A stretch of DNA of 64,000 bases from Tsukamurella sp. 8F (GCF_029167375.1 NZ_JARFTP010000012.1:62001-126000); one strand, 5' to 3'; shown: positions 8,494 through 17,269, numbered from the stretch's first letter. The notes: generated from the letters alone by a model not told the origin. Numbers and translations: made by a program.

Positions 8494-10244
8494 GGCACAC
8501 CCCCGTTCTGGGCGGCTGAGAAACCGGGCCGGTTGAGGATCGACGAGTACGTCGCGGCGAGCGACGGATCCATGGCCTCGGTCGTGGTCGTCTCGGAGTC
8601 GCTGCTGTCGCTGCTGTCGCTGCTGTCGCTGCTGTCGGTGGAGCCGGACGCGCCCGGCCCCGTGTAACCGTTCGCGAGAACGACCTTCACATGGCCCGAG
8701 TCGACTGACGTGTCCGCAGTGACCGGGAGTCCGCCCAGCGCGGCGGCGACGGCCTTGGCGCCGGCGTCGTCCTTGCTCGGCCCCACGACGGTGCTCCGCG
8801 AATAGCTCTCGCCGCCCTCCGCGTTCCCGACGGTGCCACGCGCGTAGCCCTTGCCGGCGAGTAGCTCGGAGACGGCGGACGCCAGGCCGGCCGTGTCGCC
8901 CGCGTTGACGACGTCGACGGAGACCGAGCCCGCGTTGACGGACGGCGCGGCCGGGGTGGACGCGGCCGACTTCTTGACGGTCTTCGGGATCTCGCCGCCG
9001 AGTAGCGACTTGGTGTAGGCGTGCACCTGCTTCGGATCGACGACGACGACGGACTGCTGGCCGTCGTCGCTCCAGCCGTCGTCGCGGACCACGGGGATGG
9101 TGGCGAACTTGATCGCGCCTGCGGACAGGTCCGCGAGTTGCTTGGCGAAACTGATGGTGTCCCACTGGTCGTCGATCGTGACCGAGCGGTGGATCGCGCT
9201 TTCGAGCTGATTCAGCTTCGACGGGCTGGACAGGGTGCCCGCGGACAGGACCTTATGCGCAAGGGACGCCATGAACACCTGCTGCCGCACGATCCGGTCG
9301 AGGTCGCCGCGGGGCAGCCCGTGGCGTTGCCGTACGAAGCTCAGCGCCTTGGGGCCGTCGAGGGTCTGCTTGCCTTTGCGGAACCGTGCGCCGGAGAACG
9401 TGTCGTTGACCGGATGCTTGAGGCACACGTCGACGCCGCCGACGGCATTGGTGAGCAACGAGAACCCGACGAGGCCGATCTCCGCATAGTGGTCGACGGT
9501 CACGCCCGTCAGGTCTGCGACGGTCTGCACGAGGGCGTCGCGGCCCGCCTTGGTGGCCTCATCCATCGCCTGCTCCTCGGACTCGCCCTCGTTCTCCAGC
9601 TCCTGCTTCTTCTGGATGACGGTGGTGCCGAAGGCCGAGTTGATCTTCCCCTTGCCGAGGCCCGGGATGCTCACGTACGAGTCGCGGGGGATCGACATCG
9701 CAGTCGCGGAGCGTCCGTCGTTGGGGATGCGGATGAGGATGATGGTGTCGGTGTTGAGCGTTCCGTCGTCGATACCGGCGTGCAGCTTGGCGAGTTCGCT
9801 GTCGGACAGCGGGTTGCCCTGCGCATCCACGCGGGAGTCCGTGCCGACGAGCAGGATGTCGGTCGCCCCGTCGGGCGCCGAGCCGCGTGGGATCGAAACG
9901 CGGCTCACCGCGGACTCGAGTGCATCGACGCGCGCCCACGCATACCCGACGACGACCAGAACCAGCACGGACAAGAGGGCGACCGCCGCGGTGCCGAGCC
10001 GCAGCACACCCGCGCGGTCGGGTGCCGCCGCGTTCGCGGCTCCGCGGAGCCCCGCGGTGCGGGTTCCGCGCTCACCGTGGCGCGCCGCGGACCGTCGGGA
10101 GGGCTCGCCGGGCTCGCCCGACGGCGTGCTGCCGCGGACCCCGTGCGCCGGCGCTCCCTGCGGGCGTGCGTCCCGTCTGGGTTGCCGCCTGCGTGTCGGC
10201 CGGTCGCCGGAGCCCCCCTGATCCGGGCTCGGGTTTTCGGGCAC
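8481..10244 (-). CDS. LytR-CpsA-Psr (LCP) family cell-wall glycopolymer ligase
   Basis: 587-residue membrane protein. A Pro/Arg-rich cytoplasmic N-terminus (1-80) is followed by one membrane helix (about 83-103), the LCP domain (about 125-300, with LLVGTDSR, MSIPRDSYV and DRIVRQQVF carrying the phosphate-binding Arg/Asp residues) and a LytR_C domain (about 390-490). A Ser/Asp repeat (STDSSDSSD) near residue 540 precedes the C-terminus. In mycobacteria such enzymes ligate arabinogalactan to peptidoglycan. The GTG at 10244 has an AGGAG site seven bases upstream; a TTG three bases earlier is less well placed. Divergent from wbbL. Unlike M. tuberculosis, no rmlD lies between the two. Confidence 0.92.
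   Translation of the reverse strand: MPENPSPDQGGSGDRPTRRRQPRRDARPQGAPAHGVRGSTPSGEPGEPSRRSAARHGERGTRTAGLRGAANAAAPDRAGVLRLGTAAVALLSVLVLVVVGYAWARVDALESAVSRVSIPRGSAPDGATDILLVGTDSRVDAQGNPLSDSELAKLHAGIDDGTLNTDTIILIRIPNDGRSATAMSIPRDSYVSIPGLGKGKINSAFGTTVIQKKQELENEGESEEQAMDEATKAGRDALVQTVADLTGVTVDHYAEIGLVGFSLLTNAVGGVDVCLKHPVNDTFSGARFRKGKQTLDGPKALSFVRQRHGLPRGDLDRIVRQQVFMASLAHKVLSAGTLSSPSKLNQLESAIHRSVTIDDQWDTISFAKQLADLSAGAIKFATIPVVRDDGWSDDGQQSVVVVDPKQVHAYTKSLLGGEIPKTVKKSAASTPAAPSVNAGSVSVDVVNAGDTAGLASAVSELLAGKGYARGTVGNAEGGESYSRSTVVGPSKDDAGAKAVAAALGGLPVTADTSVDSGHVKVVLANGYTGPGASGSTDSSDSSDSSDSSDSETTTTEAMDPSLAATYSSILNRPGFSAAQNGGVPCVD
8599..8637. repeat. 9-base tandem repeat inside the LCP gene
   Basis: Four head-to-tail copies of TCGCTGCTG plus a partial copy. 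They encode the acidic Ser-Ser-Asp run near the C-terminus of the LCP protein. The frame is kept whatever the copy number, so length variation would change only the linker. Confidence 0.9.
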
Positions 10245-10465
10245 CAAACGGCTCCTTCGATCTCTGGCTCGTACGCGCGTGAAGAGGTCACGCGCGTCCG
10301 CTGTGACGGCACAGTCGCCGGCACATTCGCGTCAACGGTACTTCAGTCCGGTAGGACTTCCGCTGAAGCGGGAATGTAACGAAGTACATCGCGTCGCGCC
10401 TTCCGGGAACCCGCCCGGGAACCTGTGAGCTCGCTGCGCACTCACGCCCCGGTACCCTGTCGTCC

Positions 10466-11371
10466 GTGGCAGAGGACGGAGCCGAACACAGACGCGAACG
10501 CGTGGCGGTCGTGACCGTCACCTATTCGCCCGGTGAGCACCTCGACGACTTCCTCGCCAGCATTCCCGCTGCGACCATCACGGCGCCACGGGTTCTCATG
10601 GCGGACAACGGATCCGTCGACGGAGCTCCGGAGGCGGCGGCCGAGCGGTACCCGTTCGCGAGGTTGTTGCGAACGGGCGCGAACCTCGGTTACGGCGGGG
10701 CCGTGAACTTCGCTGCTGCACAGGTTCCCGTCGACGTGGAATTCCTCCTCGTCGCCAACCCGGACGTGCGCTTCGCACCGGGGGCGATCGACGAGTTGCT
10801 CGCCGCGGCCGACAGGCTGCCGGGCGCCGGCGCGTTCGGCCCGCTGATCCGTGATCCCGACGGCACGGTGTACCCGTCCGCGCGCGAGGTCCCGCAGCTC
10901 GTATCCGGCGCCGGCCACGCGGTGCTCGGCAAGGTGTGGCCGGCGAACCCGTGGACGCGCACCTACCAGCAGGCGGAGGCGGCGATCGCCGAGCGGGACG
11001 CCGGCTGGCTGTCCGGCTCGTGTCTGCTGGTGCGACGTGCGGCGTTCGACGCGCTCGGCGGCTTCGACGACCGATACTTCATGTATATGGAAGACGTCGA
11101 TCTGGGCGACCGCCTCACGCGCGCAGGCTGGCGGAACGTGTACGTTCCGTCCGCCGAGATCGTGCATGCGAAGGGGCACGCCGCCGGGCGGGTGCCGGAG
11201 GTGACGCTCCGAGCGCACCACGTGTCTGCGTACCGCTTCTTCGCCGACCGGAATCCCGGGCCCGCGAGGCTGCCGCTGCGGGTGGCGCTCAAGGCTGGGC
11301 TGGGCGCCAGGTCGCGGATCGCGGTGACGATGGCCAAACGTGCCCGTGCGGGCGCGGTCAGGGAGAGGTGA
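10466..11371 (+). CDS. wbbL: rhamnosyltransferase WbbL (arabinogalactan linker)
   Basis: 301-residue GT-A (GT2) glycosyltransferase. In mycobacteria WbbL adds rhamnose from dTDP-rhamnose to decaprenyl-PP-GlcNAc, making the linker that joins arabinogalactan to peptidoglycan. Visible features are VTVTYSPGE at the start, the LLVANPDVRF (DXD-like) segment, WLSGSCLLVRR, and the catalytic-region YMEDVDLGDRL. The start is GTG, and TACCCT at 10453-10458 is a plausible -10, so the message may be leaderless. A mannose-1-phosphate guanylyltransferase gene follows after four bases, as in Rv3265c-Rv3264c. Confidence 0.92.
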   Translation: MAEDGAEHRRERVAVVTVTYSPGEHLDDFLASIPAATITAPRVLMADNGSVDGAPEAAAERYPFARLLRTGANLGYGGAVNFAAAQVPVDVEFLLVANPDVRFAPGAIDELLAAADRLPGAGAFGPLIRDPDGTVYPSAREVPQLVSGAGHAVLGKVWPANPWTRTYQQAEAAIAERDAGWLSGSCLLVRRAAFDALGGFDDRYFMYMEDVDLGDRLTRAGWRNVYVPSAEIVHAKGHAAGRVPEVTLRAHHVSAYRFFADRNPGPARLPLRVALKAGLGARSRIAVTMAKRARAGAVRER

Positions 11372-11375
11372 ACCG

Positions 11376-12506
11376 ATGACGGATCAGATCGCGGGTAGCG
11401 GTGGGGCGGCCGGTCCGGCCGGCACCGATTCGCCGTTGGGCGACGTGGAGGCGGTGATCCTCGTCGGCGGCAAGGGCACGCGCCTGCGCCCGCTGACGTT
11501 GTCGGCACCCAAGCCGATGCTCCCGACGGCGGGACAGCCGTTCCTGACACACCTGCTGTCGCGGATCCGCGACGCGGGCATCTCCCGCGTGGTGCTCGGC
11601 ACGTCGTTCCAGGCGGAGGTCTTCGAGGAGCACTTCGGCGACGGGTCCGAGCTGGGGCTGGAGCTCGAGTACGTGACCGAGACCGAGCCACTGGGCACGG
11701 GTGGCGGCATTCGGAACGTACTGCCGCAGCTGCGCGCCGAGACCGTGATGGTCTTCAACGGCGATGTGCTCGGCGGCAGTGACCTCAAGGCAGTGCTCGC
11801 GACGCATCGGGAGAAGGACGCCGATGTCACCATGCACCTTGTGCGTGTGGGCGACCCGCGCGCGTTCGGTTGCGTGCCCACCGACGCCGACGGCCGCGTC
11901 ACCGCCTTCCTCGAGAAGACCCAGGATCCTCCCACGGACCAGATCAACGCTGGGTGCTACGTGTTCCGTCGTTCGGTCATCGAGGACATCCCGACCGGTC
12001 GCGCCGTGTCGGTCGAGCGCGAGGTCTTCCCGGCGCTGCTCAACGGCGGACGCAAACTGTACGGTCACGTCGACTACGCCTACTGGCGCGACATGGGGAC
12101 CCCGGACGACTTCGTCGCCGGCAGCTCGGACCTGGTCCGCGGGATCGCACCGTCGTCGGCGCTCGAAGGGCCGCGCGGCGAGGCCCTCGTGCACCCGGGC
12201 GCATCGGTCGCGCCGGGTGCGCTCGTGATCGGCGGAACAGTTGTGGGCCGGGGAGCGGAGATCGGCGCGGGTGCCAGGCTCGACGGCGCAGTCGTGTTCG
12301 ACGGCGTGAAGGTCGAGGCGGGCGCGATCGTGGAGCGGTCGATCCTGGGGTTCGGCGCGAAGATCGGCCCGAGGGCGCGTCTGCGCGACGCCGTCATCGG
12401 CGACGGCGCCTCGGTCGGCGCCCGCTGCGAGCTGCTGCACGGCGCCCGGGTGTGGCCCGGAGTGGAGCTGCCCGACGGCGGCGTGCGGTTCTCCACCGAT
12501 GTCTAG
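11376..12506 (+). CDS. manB: mannose-1-phosphate guanylyltransferase (GDP-mannose synthesis)
   Basis: 376-residue nucleotidyltransferase that makes GDP-mannose from GTP and mannose-1-phosphate for mannosylated lipids and glycans. The N-terminal domain begins with the pyrophosphorylase signature ILVGGKGTRLRPLT and continues with KPMLP and FNGDVL. The C-terminal part (about 265-376) shows hexapeptide-type repeats (GASVAPGALVIGGTVVGRG) of a left-handed beta helix. The ATG at 11376 follows the wbbL stop by four bases with a GAGAGG site. It corresponds to Rv3264c, annotated manB or manC by different authors. The next gene overlaps its end. Confidence 0.92.
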   Translation: MTDQIAGSGGAAGPAGTDSPLGDVEAVILVGGKGTRLRPLTLSAPKPMLPTAGQPFLTHLLSRIRDAGISRVVLGTSFQAEVFEEHFGDGSELGLELEYVTETEPLGTGGGIRNVLPQLRAETVMVFNGDVLGGSDLKAVLATHREKDADVTMHLVRVGDPRAFGCVPTDADGRVTAFLEKTQDPPTDQINAGCYVFRRSVIEDIPTGRAVSVEREVFPALLNGGRKLYGHVDYAYWRDMGTPDDFVAGSSDLVRGIAPSSALEGPRGEALVHPGASVAPGALVIGGTVVGRGAEIGAGARLDGAVVFDGVKVEAGAIVERSILGFGAKIGPRARLRDAVIGDGASVGARCELLHGARVWPGVELPDGGVRFSTDV

Positions 12507-13308
12507 CGGGACCGTAGGCGACGCGGGTTCATTCCGCCGCTACGTCGCGATCGGCGACTCGTTCACGGAGGGTGTGGGCGACCCGGACCCGACCGGGACC
12601 CACGAGTTCCGCGGGTGGGCGGACCGCGTCGCCGAGCAGCTGGCGGCGCATACGCCCGGATTCGGGTTCGCCAACCTGGGGATCCGAGGCAAGTTGCTGG
12701 CGCAGGTCGATGACGAACAGATCGAACCGGCCCTACAGATGCGGCCGGATCTGATCACCGTCTACGCGGGGGCGAACGATCTGATCCGCCCGTCTGTGGA
12801 CATCGACGCTCTGATGCAGCGCTACGACGCGATGATCGGGCGCCTGGCCGATTCGGGTGCGACCGTCGTGGTGTGGACGGGCGCCGACACCAACGGCGGC
12901 GGGATCTTCTCGGCGCTGCGCGGCCGTTTCGCCATCTACAACGAACTGGTGCGTGAGATCGCGGAGGACCGCGGCACGTTGCTGCTCGACTACTGGCGCA
13001 TGCGGGAGTATCGCGACCCGCGCATGTGGGAGTTCGACCGTATGCACATGTCGACTGCTGGGCACACCAGGATGGCGATCGGCGTCCTGGACCTCCTAGG
13101 CGTCGAGCACGACATCGAGGCGCTCGATCTGGGCCCGGTCCCGGTCGTCACCCCGGCGGAGGACCGCGAGATCAAGCGCAGATGGCGCCGCGAGTTCGCC
13201 TATCCGTGGGTGGTGCGGCGTGTGCGTGGCGTCTCGACCGGCGACGGGCTTCCCCCGAAGTACCCGCGACTGACGTTGCCCGTCATGGCCGAACCCACGG
13301 GGGAGTAG
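12499..13308 (+). CDS. SGNH/GDSL-type hydrolase
   Basis: 269-residue esterase-like protein without a signal peptide. It has the SGNH blocks in order: GDSFTEG (block I, nucleophile Ser), NLGIRG (block II), GANDL (block III) and DRMHMS (block V, Asp-x-x-His). The ATG overlaps the preceding manB stop by eight bases, so it is translationally coupled. The TetR gene starts at the base after its stop. The substrate is unknown; a lipid or acyl-sugar ester is plausible from the neighbourhood but not shown. Confidence 0.88.
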   Translation: MSSGTVGDAGSFRRYVAIGDSFTEGVGDPDPTGTHEFRGWADRVAEQLAAHTPGFGFANLGIRGKLLAQVDDEQIEPALQMRPDLITVYAGANDLIRPSVDIDALMQRYDAMIGRLADSGATVVVWTGADTNGGGIFSALRGRFAIYNELVREIAEDRGTLLLDYWRMREYRDPRMWEFDRMHMSTAGHTRMAIGVLDLLGVEHDIEALDLGPVPVVTPAEDREIKRRWRREFAYPWVVRRVRGVSTGDGLPPKYPRLTLPVMAEPTGE

Positions 13309-13935
13309 GTGCCGAGCAACGGGTCGCGGAAGCGGGGCGACAGCCGAGCGCAGACACGCGCGGCGATCCTCGGTGCGGTGCTCGAGTGGGCGGCCGAGTC
13401 GGGACTCGGGCGGGTGTCCATGGACGCGATCGCACGCCGGGCGCGGTTGGCGCGCGCGACGCTGTATCAGCACTTCCCTGGCCGGGACGCGTTGGTACAG
13501 GCGGCGATTCGCAGCGAACTCGATCGCTTCTACGTGGAGGTGGACAAGTTCGCCGGCCGCATCTCGGGACATACCGAGCGCATGGCGGCGAGCTTCGGCT
13601 TCGTCTATGCATACCTCCTCAGCCACCGGATCCTCGTGCGTGCGATGGCTGTGAATCCCCAGGTGCTCATCCCGCACATCCTCGGGGACTCGCCCACGCT
13701 GGCCGAAGGGCGCGCGTTCTTCCATCGGGAGATCCGCAAGGGTGACTACCGCGCCGACTGCGACCTCGAGGCGCTCGCGGACTTCGTCGTCCGGCAGTTG
13801 CACAGCGTCGTGCTGTCTCCGCTGCCCGGATCGAAGGGGGCGTCGACCGAGGAGCTGGTCGCGATAGGACGCCACTATGCGGAGGAGTTCGTCGTTCCTA
13901 TCCAGCGCAGGTATCTGAAGGGCGACGCGCAGTAG
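13309..13935 (+). CDS. TetR-family transcriptional regulator
   Basis: 208-residue repressor-type protein. A helix-turn-helix lies at about 30-62 (VSMDAIARRARLARATLYQHF), followed by a ligand-binding helical domain. The start is GTG directly after the SGNH hydrolase stop (zero spacing). Its last codon overlaps the first arm of a TAGACA/TGTCTA palindrome that covers the promoter of the next gene (AurF-like oxygenase), which is therefore its likely target. The ligand is unknown. Confidence 0.9.
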   Translation: MPSNGSRKRGDSRAQTRAAILGAVLEWAAESGLGRVSMDAIARRARLARATLYQHFPGRDALVQAAIRSELDRFYVEVDKFAGRISGHTERMAASFGFVYAYLLSHRILVRAMAVNPQVLIPHILGDSPTLAEGRAFFHREIRKGDYRADCDLEALADFVVRQLHSVVLSPLPGSKGASTEELVAIGRHYAEEFVVPIQRRYLKGDAQ

Positions 13936-13978
13936 ACATTTCTTGAAAACTGTCTATTGGCGGAGTTACGTTGGACAC
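13933..13978 (+). promoter_or_regulatory. promoter and palindromic operator of the AurF-like oxygenase gene
   Basis: TAGACA (13933-13938) and TGTCTA (13951-13956) are perfect inverted arms with extra symmetry between them. A -35-like TTGAAA (13943-13948) lies inside, and a -10-like TACGTT (13967-13972) lies 18 bases downstream. Transcription would start about at the ATG at 13979, giving a leaderless message. The site overlaps the end of the tetR gene, so the TetR protein encoded there is the likely binder. This is inference from layout. Confidence 0.6.
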
Positions 13979-14920
13979 ATGACCACAGATGTAGCTCGCC
14001 GAATGTCCCACGAGGACGGCCGTTCGCCCGAAGACGGCCGTTCCCGCGAAGACGTCGCAGGCCGCCTCCTCGGTGGCTCGGTCCGTCGTTCCTACGCCCC
14101 CGCAGTCGATATCGACTGGGAGGCCCCTCTCGAAGAAGACAAGTGGTTCCTGCCGCCCCAGATGTGCACCCTGTACGGCACCGACATCTGGGAGTCGATG
14201 AGCAGGGAACAGCAGGTCGAGCTGTCTCGGCAGGAACTCGTGAACCTGCTCTCCATGGGCGTCTGGTTCGAGAACCTGCTGAATCGGATGCTGTTGCGGA
14301 ACCTCCTGAGCGCCGATCCGACTTCGCGCGACTCGCACTACTCACTGACCGAGATGGGCGACGAGTGCCGCCACATGGTCATGTTCGGCCGCGTCATCGA
14401 TCGGATCGGCGCCCGGCCGTTCCGGCTGCGCGGCTGGCAGCTCGGTGTCGTCAAGTACCTGCTGCCGCTGCTCATCCGCGGCGATGCGGTGTGGGTGTTC
14501 GCACTGGTGGGGGAGGAGATCTTCGATGCGCAGCAGCGCAAGATCCACCAGGATCCGCAGCTGCAGCCCATCGTCGCCCGGCTGATGCAGATCCACGTCA
14601 CCGAGGAGGCCAGGCACATCGGGTACGCCCGCGACGCGGCGAAGCGCGGCATGGCGACCCGTAGTCGCCGGCAGACGTTCGTCGCCGGCAACCTGCACTT
14701 CGCGGCGGCTCTGGGATTCCGGTACCTGTTCGCGAACCCGCGGATGTACGCCAGGGTCGGTCTCGATCCGCGCGCCGCATACCGCGCCGCGGTGACGAAT
14801 CCGAACCACATCGCGGCCAAGCACGACGGTTTCCGCGGGCTGGGGAAGTTCCTCGAGTCGGTGGGCCTGATGGGGCCGATAGCCCGGGTGGCGTGGCGGC
14901 GAGCGGGGTTCTGGGCGTGA
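13979..14920 (+). CDS. AurF-like non-haem diiron oxygenase
   Basis: 313-residue protein of the AurF (p-aminobenzoate N-oxygenase) family. Diiron ligands are visible as the motif DECRH, preceded about 34 residues earlier by a Glu in WFENLLNR, and as EEARH in the second helix pair with GEEIF. Members use O2 at a diiron centre; the mycobacterial substrates are unknown. Residues 8-30 contain a short EDGRS repeat. The ATG at 13979 is chosen over a TTG 12 codons upstream because the promoter lies between them. The stop overlaps the GTG of the DUF4873 gene, so the two proteins are probably made together. Confidence 0.88.
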   Translation: MTTDVARRMSHEDGRSPEDGRSREDVAGRLLGGSVRRSYAPAVDIDWEAPLEEDKWFLPPQMCTLYGTDIWESMSREQQVELSRQELVNLLSMGVWFENLLNRMLLRNLLSADPTSRDSHYSLTEMGDECRHMVMFGRVIDRIGARPFRLRGWQLGVVKYLLPLLIRGDAVWVFALVGEEIFDAQQRKIHQDPQLQPIVARLMQIHVTEEARHIGYARDAAKRGMATRSRRQTFVAGNLHFAAALGFRYLFANPRMYARVGLDPRAAYRAAVTNPNHIAAKHDGFRGLGKFLESVGLMGPIARVAWRRAGFWA

Positions 14921-15648
14921 ACATCCTGGTCGTGACCGACGGACCGCCGCCGCACTGGCTGGGGTCCACGACGGTGATGCGGCCGCCCACGGAGCCGATC
15001 ACGTTCGATCCGGCGGCCGACCGCTGGCAGGGCGAGTACGACGTCGTCGTATGCGACGCTCGCGTCGCCGTCGACGTGCCCCGGATTCCCGGCCTCCCGC
15101 CCGCGCCCGACGAGATCGGCCCGGGCTCGCCGAACGCGTACCTCGGCGTGCTCGTCGACGGTGTTCCGAACCTGTTCGTACTCGGCGACGGGACCGAGCG
15201 CTTCGTCCGTACCTGCTTGAAGTGGATGGCCGAGGAGGGCGCGACACGCATTACCTCCCGTGCTGCCGTCACCGCCGATCACGCTGTGCGGCGCGATACC
15301 CGGCGTCGCCTGCGTCGCCCGACGCGCGAAGAGGTCGATCTCTCGGATCCGTATCTGCGCGACGACGGTGTGTACTCCGGGCCCGCGTGCATGACGTCGG
15401 GTGAATCGGCGTTCACGGTGCCCGTGCGCCTATCGGGGCACCTGGAACCGCTCGACGGGCACTACCACTGGTACGGCACGGTCGACGACCCGGAGGCGGG
15501 CGCGCAGCTGAAGAAGGCGAAGAAGGGCTCGGTGACCCTCGCGATCGGCGACGGGCCGACGGTGCCGGCCGCCGTCACGGAGCGCACGGGGTGGGGGAGC
15601 TACCGCGTCGAGGGAACCGGCGGTCCACCGTTCCCCCTCGCGGGCTGA
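14917..15648 (+). CDS. DUF4873-type protein, partner of the diiron oxygenase
   Basis: 243-residue protein. The C-terminal part (about 150-243) resembles DUF4873, with conserved VRLSGHLEPLDGHYHWYG and a final GWGSYRVEGTGGPPFPL. This domain is often fused to flavin monooxygenases in mycolic-acid actinobacteria. The N-terminal part has no FAD-binding Gly-rich motif, so it is not a complete monooxygenase. The GTG at 14917 shares bases with the oxygenase stop (GTGA). This coupling suggests a subunit or accessory role for the AurF-like enzyme. Confidence 0.75.
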   Translation: MNILVVTDGPPPHWLGSTTVMRPPTEPITFDPAADRWQGEYDVVVCDARVAVDVPRIPGLPPAPDEIGPGSPNAYLGVLVDGVPNLFVLGDGTERFVRTCLKWMAEEGATRITSRAAVTADHAVRRDTRRRLRRPTREEVDLSDPYLRDDGVYSGPACMTSGESAFTVPVRLSGHLEPLDGHYHWYGTVDDPEAGAQLKKAKKGSVTLAIGDGPTVPAAVTERTGWGSYRVEGTGGPPFPLAG

Positions 15649-15658
15649 ACAGCCACTG

Positions 15659-16306
15659 CTATTCGGTGTACGCCTTCGCGGCGACGACGAGGCCGCCGCC
15701 CAGCGGTAGCACGACAGGCAGGAGGCGCTCGTCGGCCGCGATGGATTCGGTCGCCTCGCGTGCGGCGAGCACGTCGTCGTCGGTGACCTTCGGGTCGGCG
15801 ATGCGCGCACCCGCGACGCCCGTGTTGACGACGACGACTCCACCCTGGCGCAGCAGCCGCACGGCCTCGGCCACGTAGCGCGGAGCGTCGCCGACCTCGC
15901 CGTCGACGAAGATCAGGTCGTACGTCTCGTCTGCGAGTCGCGGCAGCACGTCGAGTGCGTGCCCGTTGATGAGGCGTGTGCGGTTGGTCGCGACGCCCGC
16001 CGCCGAGAACCCGATCTTCGCGGCCGACTGGTACTCGGACTCCGAGTCGATGGTGGTGAGGACTCCGCCAGGGCGCATACCGGACAGCAGCCAGAGGCCG
16101 CTGATTCCCGCCCCGGTGCCGACCTCGACCACCGATCTCGCTCCGGTGGCGGCCGCGAGCACGGACAGCGCGGCGCCCACCGCGGGCGCGACGGCCGGCA
16201 CGCCGAGGTCGGCGGCGCGTTCCCGAGCCGAGGCCATCGCGTCGTCCTCGACGATCGCGTTCTCGGTGAACTCGAGCAGGGCGGCGGGATCTGCAGGTCG
16301 TGGCAC
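15659..16306 (-). CDS. O-methyltransferase (Rv1220c-like)
   Basis: 215-residue SAM-dependent methyltransferase. The SAM-binding motif is [18 protein letters not shown], followed by GVLTTIDSE and YDLIFVDGE. It matches Rv1220c, which is divergent from sigE in M. tuberculosis exactly as here. I chose the GTG at 16306 because the homologous region begins there; an ATG at 16354 would enter the sigE control region. The natural substrate is not known. It may share a control region with sigE, 219 bases away. Confidence 0.9.
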   Translation of the reverse strand: MPRPADPAALLEFTENAIVEDDAMASARERAADLGVPAVAPAVGAALSVLAAATGARSVVEVGTGAGISGLWLLSGMRPGGVLTTIDSESEYQSAAKIGFSAAGVATNRTRLINGHALDVLPRLADETYDLIFVDGEVGDAPRYVAEAVRLLRQGGVVVVNTGVAGARIADPKVTDDDVLAAREATESIAADERLLPVVLPLGGGLVVAAKAYTE

Positions 16307-16525
16307 GTGCCCGAGCCTATCGTGAACCCTTGCGTGAGTGGCCGCCACCTGCAACAGTTAGTGACGGAAATAGAGTCACAGGCGACACACAGACTGCTAT
16401 CAGTGGTGCCACACGGGGGTTCGAAAGGCTCTAGCCGACGCCGATGCTCGACGGGAACAAATGCCGAGTGTCGGGAGTTCAGTGCACAGGAGACCCGGCT
16501 CGGGCCGGGGCCGAGGGAGGTTGGA

Positions 16526-17158
16526 ATGGCGCGTTACGCCCGATTCGACGATGCGGTGGAACCGCTGGAGTCGGGGGCCGACGACGCCGCGCCGGAGGGC
16601 ACCGCCGCTTTCGACGAGACCGGGGACCGGTCGCTGCTCCCGTCTTGGGATCAGTTGGTCCGCGAGCACGCCGATCGCGTATACCGTCTGGCCTACCGGC
16701 TGTCCGGCAACCAGCACGACGCGGAGGATCTGACGCAGGAGACCTTCATCAGGGTCTTCCGCAGCCTGCACAACTACGAGCCGGGAACCTTCGAGGGCTG
16801 GTTGCACCGCATCACCACCAACCTGTTCCTGGACATGGTCCGCCGCCGTGGCCGCATCCGTATGGAGGCGCTGCCCGAGGACTACGAGCGTGTCCCGAGC
16901 GGGGATCCGGATCCCGGACAGGTTCTCGACGATGCGAATCTCGGTGCCGACCTACAGCGAGCCCTCGACTCGCTTGCGCCCGAGTACCGCGCCGCCGTCG
17001 TTCTGTGCGACGTCGAGGGTTTGTCGTACGAGGAGATCGCCGCGACGCTCGGCGTGAAGCTCGGAACCGTGCGTTCGCGCATCCACCGCGGGCGCGCCGC
17101 CATCCGTGAGACCCTGGCCGGCAGCGGTCACACCACTAGCGCCTCGCTCGCCTACTGA
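16526..17158 (+). CDS. sigE: ECF sigma factor SigE (envelope stress)
   Basis: 210-residue ECF sigma factor. Region 2 ([20 protein letters not shown] to DMVRRRGR) and region 4 ([10 protein letters not shown]-like [16 protein letters not shown], then [15 protein letters not shown]) are complete. It controls surface-stress genes in mycobacteria. The ATG at 16526 has a GGGAGG ribosome site at about 16513-16518. Mycobacterial sigE is known to use several starts, and the frame is open upstream. A GGGAAC (16453-16458) with AGTT 17 bases further on may be an autoregulatory promoter, though it is weaker than the one before rseA. Neighbours rseA, htrA and tatB follow in the M. tuberculosis order. Confidence 0.95.
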   Translation: MARYARFDDAVEPLESGADDAAPEGTAAFDETGDRSLLPSWDQLVREHADRVYRLAYRLSGNQHDAEDLTQETFIRVFRSLHNYEPGTFEGWLHRITTNLFLDMVRRRGRIRMEALPEDYERVPSGDPDPGQVLDDANLGADLQRALDSLAPEYRAAVVLCDVEGLSYEEIAATLGVKLGTVRSRIHRGRAAIRETLAGSGHTTSASLAY

Positions 17159-17175
17159 GCGTTCCCGTGCTGTCG

Positions 17176-17202
17176 GGAACCTGAGGTCGCGTCCCGTTCG
17201 TT
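17176..17202 (+). promoter_or_regulatory. sigma-E-type promoter before rseA
   Basis: GGAACC (17176-17181), an 18-base spacer and GTT (17200-17202, within CGTT) fit the published mycobacterial SigE promoter pattern. The -35 lies in the right arm of a perfect 7-base inverted repeat (GTTCCCG at 17161-17167, CGGGAAC at 17174-17180). This suggests that sigma-E drives its own anti-sigma gene and htrA. Confidence 0.55.
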
Positions 17203-17269
17203 ACTCATGGGTATGCAGTAATGTGAACGGGCGGTAGACCCGCACGGCCGAAAGCGAGGTGGACGCGAC

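Noticed and set aside
8599-8637. Short tandem repeat considered as a CRISPR or VNTR array
   Set aside because: The unit is only nine bases, without spacers, and codes in frame for Ser-Ser-Asp.
13943-13978. TTG at 13943 as the start of the AurF-like protein
   Set aside because: The promoter and operator lie across this stretch, and the extra residues are not like the family. The ATG at 13979 fits better.
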